Assembly: GCA_051955985.1 (NCBI GenBank) | Contig: JBQCGD010000102.1 | Location: 1 to 27,217, forward strand | From: DATKPA01 sp051955985 | GTDB lineage: Bacteria; Planctomycetota; Phycisphaerae; WQYP01 | Reading direction: 5' to 3' | DNA: 27,217 bases | In this document: positions 1 to 6,181 of the stretch, in pieces | Position numbering within the stretch: position 1 is the first letter of the stretch | How the letters are laid out: each line of letters begins with the position of its first letter | Translations under genes and position numbers: made by a program | The notes under the pieces: generated by a model | Seen by the model: the letters and a program-made list of their open reading frames with translations, nothing else | Databases searched by the model: none | What the model was told of the DNA's origin: nothing

Positions 1-61
1 TGACCCGGCTCATCGCATCGAGCCGCACACGTTCCTTTGCCGACATTGTCAGTTTTTCCAT
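1..61 (-). CDS. ISNCY-like transposase, N-terminal fragment (runs off the left edge)
   Basis: An ATG at 61 on the minus strand opens a frame that stays open to the window edge, giving 20 residues that begin MEKLTMSAKERVRLD. This resembles the opening of ISNCY-family transposases, where a short 'LTMS-KER-RL' segment leads into a helix-turn-helix DNA-binding region and later a DDE catalytic core. Only the first residues are visible, so no catalytic residue can be checked and an intact enzyme cannot be told from a remnant. There is no strong ribosome binding site. The two short repeats at 89-134 lie just upstream, as expected for the terminal region of the element. An unrelated small protein is possible but less likely. 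Confidence 0.5.
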   Translation of the reverse strand, partial: MEKLTMSAKERVRLDAMSRV

Positions 62-88
62 CCTGGCCGGTATACCCCGGCCTTCGGT

Positions 89-134
89 GGGTGACACTTC
101 TACTTCGGCTAAGGGGTGACAATTCTACTCCGGT
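89..134. repeat. Two tandem 21-22 bp imperfect repeats at the IS end
   Basis: Copy 1 (89-110) and copy 2 (114-134) share GGGTGACA, then TTCTACT, then CGG, with a repeat period of 25 bases. Repeated motifs at the tips of an insertion sequence commonly serve as transposase binding sites. Two copies beside a transposase start fit that role. They are not CRISPR repeats: there are only two, with a 3-base gap. Confidence 0.6.
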
Positions 135-158
135 ACAACACATCTTCCCGGGGTTCCT

Positions 159-186
159 TTGAACGCGCTCCCCTTTGCGTTATAAA
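159..186 (+). promoter_or_regulatory. Candidate sigma70-type promoter for uppS, placing the transcript start at the ATG
   Basis: TTGAAC (159-164) is separated by 16 bases from TATAAA (181-186). A start site about 7 bases past the -10 box falls at roughly 193, which is the A of the uppS ATG. If real, the mRNA would be leaderless. The promoter lies just outside the insertion-sequence end. It is predicted by consensus match only. Confidence 0.45.
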
Positions 187-192
187 GGTGAA

Positions 193-954
193 ATGACCAC
201 GACACATCCCACTTCCGCCCCTTCGCTCGGCGTGGCGCCGGAAAAGCTGCCTCGGCATGTGGCGATCATCATGGATGGGAATGGGCGGTGGGCACGGCAG
301 CAGGGCCTGCCGCGGTTTGCGGGGCATCGCGCGGGGGCGAAAACGGTGCGACTCGTGGTGGAAGAGTGTGCGCGTCTGGGGCTGCAGCAATTGACGCTGT
401 ATTCGTTTTCAACGGAAAACTGGAATCGGCCGGCAGAGGAAGTGTCGCTGCTGATGGACCTGTACGTGGAATACATGCGGTCGCAGCGGCAACTGCTGAT
501 CGATAACAATATTCAGTTCGTGCAGATCGGACGGCGGGAGGGTTTGCCGAAGCTGGTGCTCGAGGAATTGCAGAACACGCTGGAGGCGACGAAGAACAAC
601 ACGGGGATGACGCTCTGCCTGGCGATCAACTACGGATCGCGGATGGAGATCACCGATGCCGTGCGGCGTATTGCCGAAGAAGTCCGGGTGGGGGAGCTGT
701 CGCCGGAGCAAGTGACCGAGAAAACCATTTCCGAGCGATTGTACACGGCGGGGATGCCGGACCCGGATCTGCTGATACGCACGGCCGGTGAAATGCGCGT
801 GAGCAACTACCTGCTGTGGCAGATCAGTTATGCAGAATTCTACGTGACGGACGTGTTCTGGCCCGAGTTCGGCATCGACGAACTTTACAAGGGCCTGCGC
901 GATTACGCGGGGCGGAACCGGCGGTTCGGCGGCGTGGACAAGTCGAATACCTGA
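193..954 (+). CDS. uppS: Undecaprenyl diphosphate synthase (cis-prenyltransferase)
   Basis: This enzyme condenses isopentenyl diphosphate units onto farnesyl diphosphate in cis configuration to make the C55 carrier lipid precursor for peptidoglycan and surface glycans, at the cytoplasmic side of the membrane. The 253-residue product has the family signature HVAIIMDGNGRWA (residues 22-34) with the catalytic Asp at 28, then GHRAGAKTV, YSFSTENWNRP, and the C-terminal block RTAGEMRVSNYLLWQ followed by the FWPEF segment. Length is normal for the family. A TTG at 175 could extend it by six residues, but ATG at 193 is preferred. AAGGTG lies only a few bases before the ATG, and a promoter at 159-186 suggests a leaderless message. 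The phosphodiesterase gene follows after about 108 bases. Confidence 0.95.
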   Translation: MTTTHPTSAPSLGVAPEKLPRHVAIIMDGNGRWARQQGLPRFAGHRAGAKTVRLVVEECARLGLQQLTLYSFSTENWNRPAEEVSLLMDLYVEYMRSQRQLLIDNNIQFVQIGRREGLPKLVLEELQNTLEATKNNTGMTLCLAINYGSRMEITDAVRRIAEEVRVGELSPEQVTEKTISERLYTAGMPDPDLLIRTAGEMRVSNYLLWQISYAEFYVTDVFWPEFGIDELYKGLRDYAGRNRRFGGVDKSNT

Positions 955-1062
955 GCGAATCTTCGAAGTTGGCGGGGGTTCTTTGCGGAATGCTAACCTT
1001 CTTCGATTATTCTGCGCGAAGTCGAAACGTCCATGGAATGTTTGAGCCTGGAGAGATTCTGC

Positions 1063-2022
1063 ATGCGAGCCGCGGTTGTCAGGTTGTTTGTCGCCGTTTT
1101 GCTGCTGGCAAGTGCGTCGTGCGTTCAGGCGGAGGCGACGACGCAGCCGCGTGAGGCTGCGCCGCTGGCGCACCATGTGGTGATCATCAGCATTGATGGT
1201 TGCCGGCCGGATGTGCTGCTGCGGGCGGACGCACCGAACGTGCGTGAACTGATGAAACGCGGGTCGTTCACCTTCTGGGCGCGGACGACGGACATCGCCA
1301 TTACGCTGCCGTCACACACCTCGATGATGACCGGGGTTCCGCCGGAGGTGCACGGCATCCTGGTGAACGACGAGAAGGCGGGGCAGGCAGTACCCTATCC
1401 GAAGGTGCCGACGCTGTTTGAACTGGCGAAGGCGCGAGGTTACACCACTGCACTTTTCAGCACGAAGCGGAAGTTCGACACGCTGGCGCGTCCGGGATCG
1501 GTGGATTGGAGCTTCATTGCGCGTGAAGCGACTTCGCCGGACGACCTGGGAATTGCGGACAAAGCGGCGGCGGCCATTCGCGCGCATCAACCGGGGGTGA
1601 CCATGGTGCACATGGGGAACTGCGATATTGTGGGCCACAAACTGGGCTGGGGATCGCCGGCGCAGATCGCGGCAATCGAGCAGGCGGACAAGGGAATCGG
1701 GAGGGTGGTGCAGGCGATTCACGATGCGGGGATCGACGGCGATACGCTGATCATTGTTTCATCGGATCATGGTGGCGCGGGGCTGAAGCACGGGGCGAAC
1801 GACATGCGATCGCGTTACATTCCCTGGATTGCGGTCGGGCCAGGCGTGCGGAAGAATTTCGATTTGACGCTGAACCGGGATCTGTATCCGCGCACCGAGG
1901 ACACTTTTGCGACGGCGTGTTATTTCCTTGCGATCCCCATACCTCAACAGGTGGTCGGGCATCCGTTGATGCAGATTCTGGCGGATCGGGAATTGGTCAC
2001 ACCGGTGTCGGCGAAGCAGTGA
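1063..2022 (+). CDS. Secreted alkaline-phosphatase-superfamily phosphodiesterase (nucleotide pyrophosphatase type)
   Basis: The 319-residue product resembles type I phosphodiesterase/nucleotide pyrophosphatases, which hydrolyse phosphodiester or pyrophosphate bonds with two metal ions and a Thr or Ser nucleophile. An N-terminal hydrophobic segment (about 5-19) ending near VQA at 21-23 looks like a signal peptide, so it should act outside the cytoplasm. The metal and nucleophile motifs appear in order: ISIDGCRPD (Asp45), ITLPSHTSMMTG (probable Thr nucleophile), HMGNCDIVGH, SSDHGG and LKHGAND. The substrate cannot be told from sequence. ATG 1063 is chosen over 1033 because GGAGAGA (1050-1056) sits six bases ahead and the signal peptide then begins correctly. 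A weak TATTCT (1008-1013) may be a -10 box. Its last 26 bases overlap the tail of the convergent glycosyltransferase gene. Confidence 0.85.
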   Translation: MRAAVVRLFVAVLLLASASCVQAEATTQPREAAPLAHHVVIISIDGCRPDVLLRADAPNVRELMKRGSFTFWARTTDIAITLPSHTSMMTGVPPEVHGILVNDEKAGQAVPYPKVPTLFELAKARGYTTALFSTKRKFDTLARPGSVDWSFIAREATSPDDLGIADKAAAAIRAHQPGVTMVHMGNCDIVGHKLGWGSPAQIAAIEQADKGIGRVVQAIHDAGIDGDTLIIVSSDHGGAGLKHGANDMRSRYIPWIAVGPGVRKNFDLTLNRDLYPRTEDTFATACYFLAIPIPQQVVGHPLMQILADRELVTPVSAKQ

Positions 2023-3745
2023 AGCGCGCACGGGCGGCGGCGGCGAATTTGCTGCGGCGGTCCGCGTCGCGAAGCAGCGACCTGAGCGTGGCGAGCCATT
2101 GCGCGGCGGAGGGATGGGCAAATTCTGCGTTCGGCTTCATGAGCGCCGCAAGCGAACCTGCGGCAGCGTCGGCGGGATGCTGCGGCGATACGATCGCGAC
2201 GCCGGCCGCGACGGCCTGCCAGAGCACCGGGGAGATGGTGCCGGTAGGCGAGAGATGAACGAGGAGCGCGACGTCCGACCACAGAGTTGCGGAAGCGTCG
2301 TCGTTTTGCTGAAAGGGCGGGAACGGTTCAATGGCAGTCGCGTCCGTCGGCGTGAAGGAGGGCCAGTCGCCGACCAGGCGGAGGGCGATTTTTTCGCTGG
2401 CGATTTTTTCGACAGCGATGTGCAGCGGGAGAGTGGGAATGAGCACGTCGCGAACGATGCGGAGCATCGGTTCACGGAGCGCGGGGTCGGAAGGACCATC
2501 GGGACCGGACGCAACATGGGCGCGGGCGAGCGCGCGGCGGAGGATGTCAGGCGCGAGGGCCGGATGCACGCTGAGCCATTCGTCTGTGATGATGTCGCGG
2601 GCGGCGGCGAAGACGGCCAAATGCGTGGGGAGTTCGATTTTGAGCGTCTGTGGATCGATGTCGGAAAGATCGCCGACGAGTGCGACGCGGTGCCGGAGCG
2701 CAAGGGAATGTTCCGGCAATAGGTGCATGGGGTCGGGCTGCGAGGGACGGAGTTCGATTTGATTGACGGGGATGCCGAGATCGACCAGGCGGGCCTGGTG
2801 ATAGGCGCTGTGCACGATGATGCGGTCGCTTGTGGAGAGATCTTCACGCGGAACACGATCCCAGTAGGCGGGGCCGACGACTGGGGGCACCCAGGTCTGG
2901 ACGGCGACCGCCGGCGGGATGCATCCGAGTTGCGGGCGGAAAAGGTCGCTGAGAACGACAGCGGGGCGGTGAGCAATGAGGAGTTCCAGCCGCGGGGCGA
3001 GGCTTGTGGTGGTGTGATGGTCGATGCGAATTTCAGGCAGGCCGGACAGTGCGCGGCGGATGGGGCGTTCGGCGGGATAACGCGGGGTGAGTGTGAGGGC
3101 GACACGCCCTTGTGCGGGTTTGCCCAGCGTTTCTTCGAGGCGAGCAACAAGGGCATTGATGAGGCCCTGGCGCTCTATGATCGCGCGGCGCACCATGCCT
3201 TCGCCGATCGCGAGGAGCGGGTTTCGTTTTTCACCAGCCAGCGTCGGCAGGGGGTGAAGGACGCCGGGGACTTCGTAGCCGGCGTTCTTTTTGAGAAAGG
3301 CGGAGAGATGATCGGAAGCATCGGGGCCGGGGCCGGTGAAGAGGAGGATTTTGCCGGAGGCCAGGAGCGGGGAGAGATCGCACGTGTCGAGCGCCATCCG
3401 GAGGAGCGCGGGATCGGGCTCATAGACGAAGACGGCCTGGGCGCCGGCGAGTTTTGCGGCGAAGGCGGCCCATTCAAAGCCGGAGCCGATCGAGAGGCCG
3501 AGTCCGTTGCCTGCACCGGCGTTGAGGGATTCGACGATCGGCGCCGCGGAAGCCGCGGGCATGGAAGTAGCCCCGAGCCACTCGATGCGGGGAGGCGAGG
3601 ATTTCACGATGCGGGAGTAAGTGGGGGTTCCATCGGTGCCGTTGCGGCGTTGGAAATCGGCGGGGATTTGTGCGGCGCGGACCATTTCCGCGGTGGCGGG
3701 GGTCCAGGCGCCCAGCGCATCGAGATTCCGTTCAAGAAGCGACAT
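1997..3745 (-). CDS. Glycosyltransferase-like protein with MAF-like N-terminus and CgeB-like C-terminus
   Basis: The 582-residue product looks like a two-part glycosyltransferase. Residues about 82-140 contain a Rossmann-like glycine-rich segment (LGLSIGSGFEWAAF), then a strand ending VYEPDP and a 'D-SPLL' segment. This resembles the MAF/DUF115 (MptE-like) family, which includes flagellin glycosylation proteins. The second half, with SDRIIVHSAYHQARLVDLGI and near residue 506 SPVLWQAVAAGVAIVSP, resembles the nucleotide-sugar-binding end of CgeB-like GT-B glycosyltransferases. Donor and acceptor are unknown. There is no signal peptide or membrane segment, so it should be cytoplasmic. The gene lies 59 bases after the Minf_1886 gene with a strong stem-loop between them, and I see no clear Shine-Dalgarno site before its ATG. 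Confidence 0.65.
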   Translation of the reverse strand: MSLLERNLDALGAWTPATAEMVRAAQIPADFQRRNGTDGTPTYSRIVKSSPPRIEWLGATSMPAASAAPIVESLNAGAGNGLGLSIGSGFEWAAFAAKLAGAQAVFVYEPDPALLRMALDTCDLSPLLASGKILLFTGPGPDASDHLSAFLKKNAGYEVPGVLHPLPTLAGEKRNPLLAIGEGMVRRAIIERQGLINALVARLEETLGKPAQGRVALTLTPRYPAERPIRRALSGLPEIRIDHHTTTSLAPRLELLIAHRPAVVLSDLFRPQLGCIPPAVAVQTWVPPVVGPAYWDRVPREDLSTSDRIIVHSAYHQARLVDLGIPVNQIELRPSQPDPMHLLPEHSLALRHRVALVGDLSDIDPQTLKIELPTHLAVFAAARDIITDEWLSVHPALAPDILRRALARAHVASGPDGPSDPALREPMLRIVRDVLIPTLPLHIAVEKIASEKIALRLVGDWPSFTPTDATAIEPFPPFQQNDDASATLWSDVALLVHLSPTGTISPVLWQAVAAGVAIVSPQHPADAAAGSLAALMKPNAEFAHPSAAQWLATLRSLLRDADRRSKFAAAARARFTASPTPV

Positions 3746-3782
3746 GGGAGCAGCGTACCGGAGCGTGTCCTGGAAATCGAGC

Positions 3783-3801
3783 GAGCCCCGTTTCGGGGCT
3801 C
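3783..3801 (-). other. Intercistronic stem-loop
   Basis: GAGCCCCG (3783-3790) and CGGGGCTC (3794-3801) form a perfect 8-bp stem with a 3-base loop, four bases after the stop of the Minf_1886 gene. No T-tract follows on either strand, so it is not a standard intrinsic terminator. It may protect the upstream message from 3' decay or attenuate expression of the glycosyltransferase gene. Confidence 0.5.
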
Positions 3802-3804
3802 ACC

Positions 3805-4227
3805 TCAGAGTTGGAATATGCATTTGGGGGGAGTTTGCGGCCGTTGTGGGGGGCTGAAGGCGGACGAGAATTCGAAGACGTTGTAAAAATCGCGAATGTC
3901 GTCGTCGTCGGTTTTCTGCATGAGCTTGTTGTCGACCATGGCGAAGACGATGCGGCCGAAATCGCTGGTGCGGACGATGCCCCAGTGGGAGAGGACGGTT
4001 TCGGCGAGGAGGCCGTATTTTTCAACCGCATAATTGCGGAGGCCCCAGCAAAGCTGCTGGCCGGAGACATGGCAGGCGTGTTCGGACTTGGCGCGGAGAT
4101 CGCCGTGGATCTTGGCGACGGTATGATTGAGGCCGTGGCGGACAAATTCGAAAGCTTCAACGGGATAACGGCCGCACTCATCGACGACCTGCTCGAGGGT
4201 TTTTCGCGTGGTCTCATTCATCGGCAT
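3805..4227 (-). CDS. Minf_1886 family protein (function unknown)
   Basis: The 140-residue product matches the small Minf_1886 family known from planctomycetes, verrucomicrobia and some other bacteria; its biochemical role is not established. Recognisable features are YPVEAFEFVRHGLNHT near the N-terminus, then HVSGQQLCWGLRNYAVEKYG, LAETVLSHWGIVRTSDFGRI and VFAMVDNKLMQKTDDDDIRDF, ending in a variable proline-rich tail. It has no signal peptide or membrane segment and should be soluble and cytoplasmic. Two in-frame ATGs exist, at 4227 and 4221; I keep the outer one, with low certainty, since neither has a good ribosome binding site. A perfect TATAAT lies upstream at 4262-4257, about 30 bases before the start. 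The glycosyltransferase gene follows on the same strand. Confidence 0.75.
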   Translation of the reverse strand: MPMNETTRKTLEQVVDECGRYPVEAFEFVRHGLNHTVAKIHGDLRAKSEHACHVSGQQLCWGLRNYAVEKYGLLAETVLSHWGIVRTSDFGRIVFAMVDNKLMQKTDDDDIRDFYNVFEFSSAFSPPQRPQTPPKCIFQL

Positions 4228-4256
4228 AGGGCTGCTCTGCTTTTAGGATCGGGCTC

Positions 4257-4286
4257 ATTATACAGAACGCGTGAAGAAAATTGAAA
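4257..4286 (-). promoter_or_regulatory. Candidate promoter of the Minf_1886 gene
   Basis: A perfect TATAAT occurs on the minus strand at 4262-4257, predicting a transcript start near 4250 and a leader of about 23 bases. The -35 region is poor: the best candidate is TTTCAA at 4286-4281 with an 18-base spacer. It lies between the terminator of the upstream aminotransferase gene and the Minf_1886 start, which supports an independent promoter here. Confidence 0.4.
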
Positions 4287-4326
4287 GTTTCCTTTTCGAT
4301 GAGACGGGCGATATTCCGTGAAGACC

Positions 4327-4365
4327 AAAAAAAGGGACGGTCCGAAGAAGCCTTCGGACCGTCCC
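4327..4365 (-). terminator. Intrinsic terminator of the aminotransferase gene
   Basis: GGGACGGTCCGAAG (4334-4347) and its exact complement (4352-4365) form a 14-bp perfect stem with a 4-base loop. Read on the minus strand the stem is followed by seven T residues (4333-4327), the textbook Rho-independent arrangement. It starts 54 bases past the aminotransferase stop codon. Confidence 0.92.
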
Positions 4366-4418
4366 TGAGAAATTCGTGAGAAGATGGGGAACTTTGTCGG
4401 AAAAGTTCCTACTTCGGA

Positions 4419-5564
4419 TTACTTGTCCTGCATCCTGGCGAGTTCTTTGTGTGCGGCGGCGACGCCGGCGCCGAACTCGAAGCCTTTGTAGCCTTGCTGG
4501 CGGAGGATGATTTCGACGCCGTGGATGACGCCGAGGGTGTCGGCTTGGTCGACGTAGCCCATGTGCGAAATGCGGAACATTTTGCCTTCCATGGTGCCCT
4601 GGCCGGCGGCGACGTTCATATTGAGTTGCTTGCGGAGAGCGCCGCGGAATTCCTTGTCGGTGAAGCCGGCGGGGTAGTTGATGCCGGTGACGGAGTCGGA
4701 GGGCTGCTTGGAGAAGACGCCGAGGCCGAGGGCGTTGGCGGCAGCGCGGGTGGCGGCGGCGAGGCCGGCGGTGCGCTTCCAGACGCCTTCGATGGTTTCC
4801 TGCTGGATCATGTTGAGGGCGACGAAGAGGCCGCGGACGAGGGTGACGGCGGGGGTCCAGGGGACGTCGTTGTCGTTGTAGCTCTTGAGGTAGCTGTTGA
4901 GGTCGAGGTAGAGGTTGGGCTGTTTGACCTGTGCGGCTGTTTTCTGGGCTTTTTCGGAGACGCTGATGAAGGCGAGACCGGGAGGGAGCATAAGGGCTTT
5001 CTGGGAGCCGGTGATGACGATGTCGACGCCCCATTCGTCGGTTTTGACGGGGATGGCGCCGACGGCGGTGATGCCGTCGGAGATGAGGACGGTGTCGGTG
5101 TTGCGGGTGAGGGCGGCGATGCCCTGGAGGTCGGTGACGGTGCAGGCGGAGGTTTCGGAGTGGACGAGGACGACGGCGTCGTAGTGTTTCTGCTTGAGGG
5201 CGTCGGCGACCTGGTCAACGGGGACGGCCTGGCCGTATTCGGCCTTGAGGACGGTGGCGTTCCACTTGTTGCGTTCGCCGATCTTGACCCAGCGTTCGGC
5301 GAATTTGCCGTTGGAGAGGAAGAGGACGTTGCCGTTGGCGGGGATGGTGTTGATCATGGCCATTTCGGCGCCGGCGGTGCCGGAGCCGGAAATGGTGAGG
5401 ACGGGGTTTTTGGTCTGGTAGACGTATTTGAGGCCTTCGTTGACCTTGGCGAAGAGGTCTTTGTACTGCTGGGTGCGGTGGTGGAAGACGGGTTTGGCCA
5501 TTTCGAGGAGGACATCTTCGGGGACGCTGGTGGGGCCTGGGGTGAAGAGACGCATCTTGTTCAT
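4419..5564 (-). CDS. PLP-dependent class V aminotransferase (alanine-glyoxylate / serine-pyruvate type)
   Basis: The 381-residue product begins with the family's LFTPGPTSVPEDVL and belongs to the fold-type I, class V aminotransferases that move amino groups between alanine or serine and glyoxylate or pyruvate. It shows the cofactor-binding SGSGTAGAEMAM loop, an Asp at 163 (LISDGITAVGA) expected to pair with the pyridine nitrogen, and the Schiff-base Lys189 in TGSQKALMLPPG. An Arg in GKMFRISHMG near the C-terminus is the expected carboxylate-binding residue. Close relatives act on phosphoserine or 2-aminoethylphosphonate, so the substrate is not fixed. It is cytoplasmic and of normal length. 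A GGAG lies 8 bases before the ATG, a candidate promoter is at 5664-5636 and a strong terminator follows, so it is probably its own transcription unit. Confidence 0.88.
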   Translation of the reverse strand: MNKMRLFTPGPTSVPEDVLLEMAKPVFHHRTQQYKDLFAKVNEGLKYVYQTKNPVLTISGSGTAGAEMAMINTIPANGNVLFLSNGKFAERWVKIGERNKWNATVLKAEYGQAVPVDQVADALKQKHYDAVVLVHSETSACTVTDLQGIAALTRNTDTVLISDGITAVGAIPVKTDEWGVDIVITGSQKALMLPPGLAFISVSEKAQKTAAQVKQPNLYLDLNSYLKSYNDNDVPWTPAVTLVRGLFVALNMIQQETIEGVWKRTAGLAAATRAAANALGLGVFSKQPSDSVTGINYPAGFTDKEFRGALRKQLNMNVAAGQGTMEGKMFRISHMGYVDQADTLGVIHGVEIILRQQGYKGFEFGAGVAAAHKELARMQDK

Positions 5565-5635
5565 GGGGAGCTCCGCGAGAAAAAAGCAGGAAGCCGAAGC
5601 AGCGCTGCGGTTCCTGCGAAAAGGGTAAGCAAAAG

Positions 5636-5664
5636 AAGATAAGGGAAAGGGGAGAGGTGATCAA
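5636..5664 (-). promoter_or_regulatory. Candidate promoter of the aminotransferase gene
   Basis: On the minus strand TTGATC (5664-5659) and TATCTT (5641-5636) are separated by exactly 17 bases. The predicted start near 5629 gives a leader of about 65 bases to the ATG at 5564. The -35 and -10 boxes each differ from consensus at two positions, so this is a moderate prediction. Confidence 0.35.
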
Positions 5665-5699
5665 TGAGGGGAAGACGGAGGCGGGCGTAAGAGAGAGAG

Positions 5700-5754
5700 A
5701 GGTTGCCAAGGGAGTGTACGTCATTGGCAACCTGTCGTTTTTGAGCTAAAAACG
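5700..5754. other. Two adjacent hairpins between the NifU-like and aminotransferase genes
   Basis: AGGTTGCCAA (5700-5709) pairs with TTGGCAACCT (5724-5733) around a 14-base loop. Directly beside it CGTTTTT (5736-5742) pairs with AAAAACG (5748-5754). For leftward transcripts the hairpins lie 50-105 bases after the NifU-like stop codon and may act as a terminator. The long stem has a T5 run on its plus-strand side but a CT-repeat on the minus side, so terminator direction is ambiguous. A regulatory role is also possible. Confidence 0.4.
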
Positions 5755-5804
5755 CAGGTGGGGCCTTGCCTATTTTAACAATGGGAGGTTTTGCGGGTAG
5801 GAGG

Positions 5805-6071
5805 TTATTCGGGGAGGGCGACGACCTGGCTGACTTCGGGGACTTTTTCGCGGATGTTGCGTTCGATGCCTTCGCGGAGGGTCATGTTGGAGGAGGGGCA
5901 GCCGATGCAGGCGCCGTGGAAGCGGATTTGGACGACGCCTTCGGTAGAGACGTCGATGAGTTCGACGTCGCCGCCGTCGGACTGGATGACGGGACGAAGC
6001 CAGTTGATGACCCGCTGGACGCGGTCTTTGACTGTAGGCTGAGCGGCAGAGGTGTCGTTGACTTGGGTCAT
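5805..6071 (-). CDS. NifU-like C-terminal domain protein (Fe-S cluster scaffold)
   Basis: The 88-residue product consists almost entirely of a NifU C-terminal (Nfu-type) domain, which holds or transfers an iron-sulfur cluster to target proteins in the cytoplasm. The domain opens with a helix (VQRVINWLRPVIQSDGGDVEL, roughly residues 18-38), and the cluster ligands are Cys55 and Cys58 in GACIGCPSS. Two such CxxC motifs from a dimer normally bridge one cluster. There is no IscU-like N-terminal domain, so it is a stand-alone Nfu-like carrier, and no other Fe-S assembly gene is nearby. A strong AAGGAG (6083-6078) sits 6 bases before the ATG, and a good promoter (6122-6094) gives it a short leader. 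Transcription as a single gene is likely. Confidence 0.9.
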   Translation of the reverse strand: MTQVNDTSAAQPTVKDRVQRVINWLRPVIQSDGGDVELIDVSTEGVVQIRFHGACIGCPSSNMTLREGIERNIREKVPEVSQVVALPE

Positions 6072-6093
6072 TCCCAGCTCCTTGAATTACCTC

Positions 6094-6122
6094 AGTATAG
6101 AGAGAGGGCGCGGGGCGTTCAA
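6094..6122 (-). promoter_or_regulatory. Sigma70-type promoter of the NifU-like gene
   Basis: TTGAAC (6122-6117) is followed, after a 17-base spacer, by TATACT (6099-6094) on the minus strand. The predicted start is near 6087, so the leader would be about 16 bases and just long enough to include the AAGGAG ribosome site. The same -35 hexamer appears before uppS. It lies between the stop of the PQQ/TPR gene and the NifU-like start. Confidence 0.6.
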
Positions 6123-6181
6123 ACTGGGGATGAGGCGTCGGCGGGCGCCGGATGGGGGGCTTGTGGAGGGGGTGTGGGGGG

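Larger units (their letters stand above)
1..134 (-). mobile_element. End of an insertion sequence (ISNCY-like), truncated by the window edge
   Basis: The left edge carries the 5' end of a transposase-like reading frame on the minus strand, preceded by two imperfect tandem copies of a 21-22 base motif (89-110 and 114-134), as expected at the terminus of an insertion sequence. The element continues leftward outside the window, so its other end and target duplication cannot be seen. The exact outer boundary is uncertain; I place it near 134, at the end of the second repeat. The family call rests on the transposase N-terminus resembling ISNCY-type transposases from memory. The element ends about 60 bases before uppS, so it sits where the uppS promoter would be expected. 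Confidence 0.5.

Noticed and set aside
89..134. Short direct repeats considered as a CRISPR remnant
   Set aside because: Only two copies with a 3-base gap and no cas genes; they sit beside a transposase start and fit an insertion-sequence terminus.
2723..3886. 387-codon open frame on the + strand
   Set aside because: Antisense to the glycosyltransferase-like gene, with no domain or ribosome site support.
4449..5642. 397-codon open frame on the + strand
   Set aside because: Antisense to the aminotransferase, which has a complete catalytic motif set; the + strand product is repetitive Gly/Asp/Val sequence.
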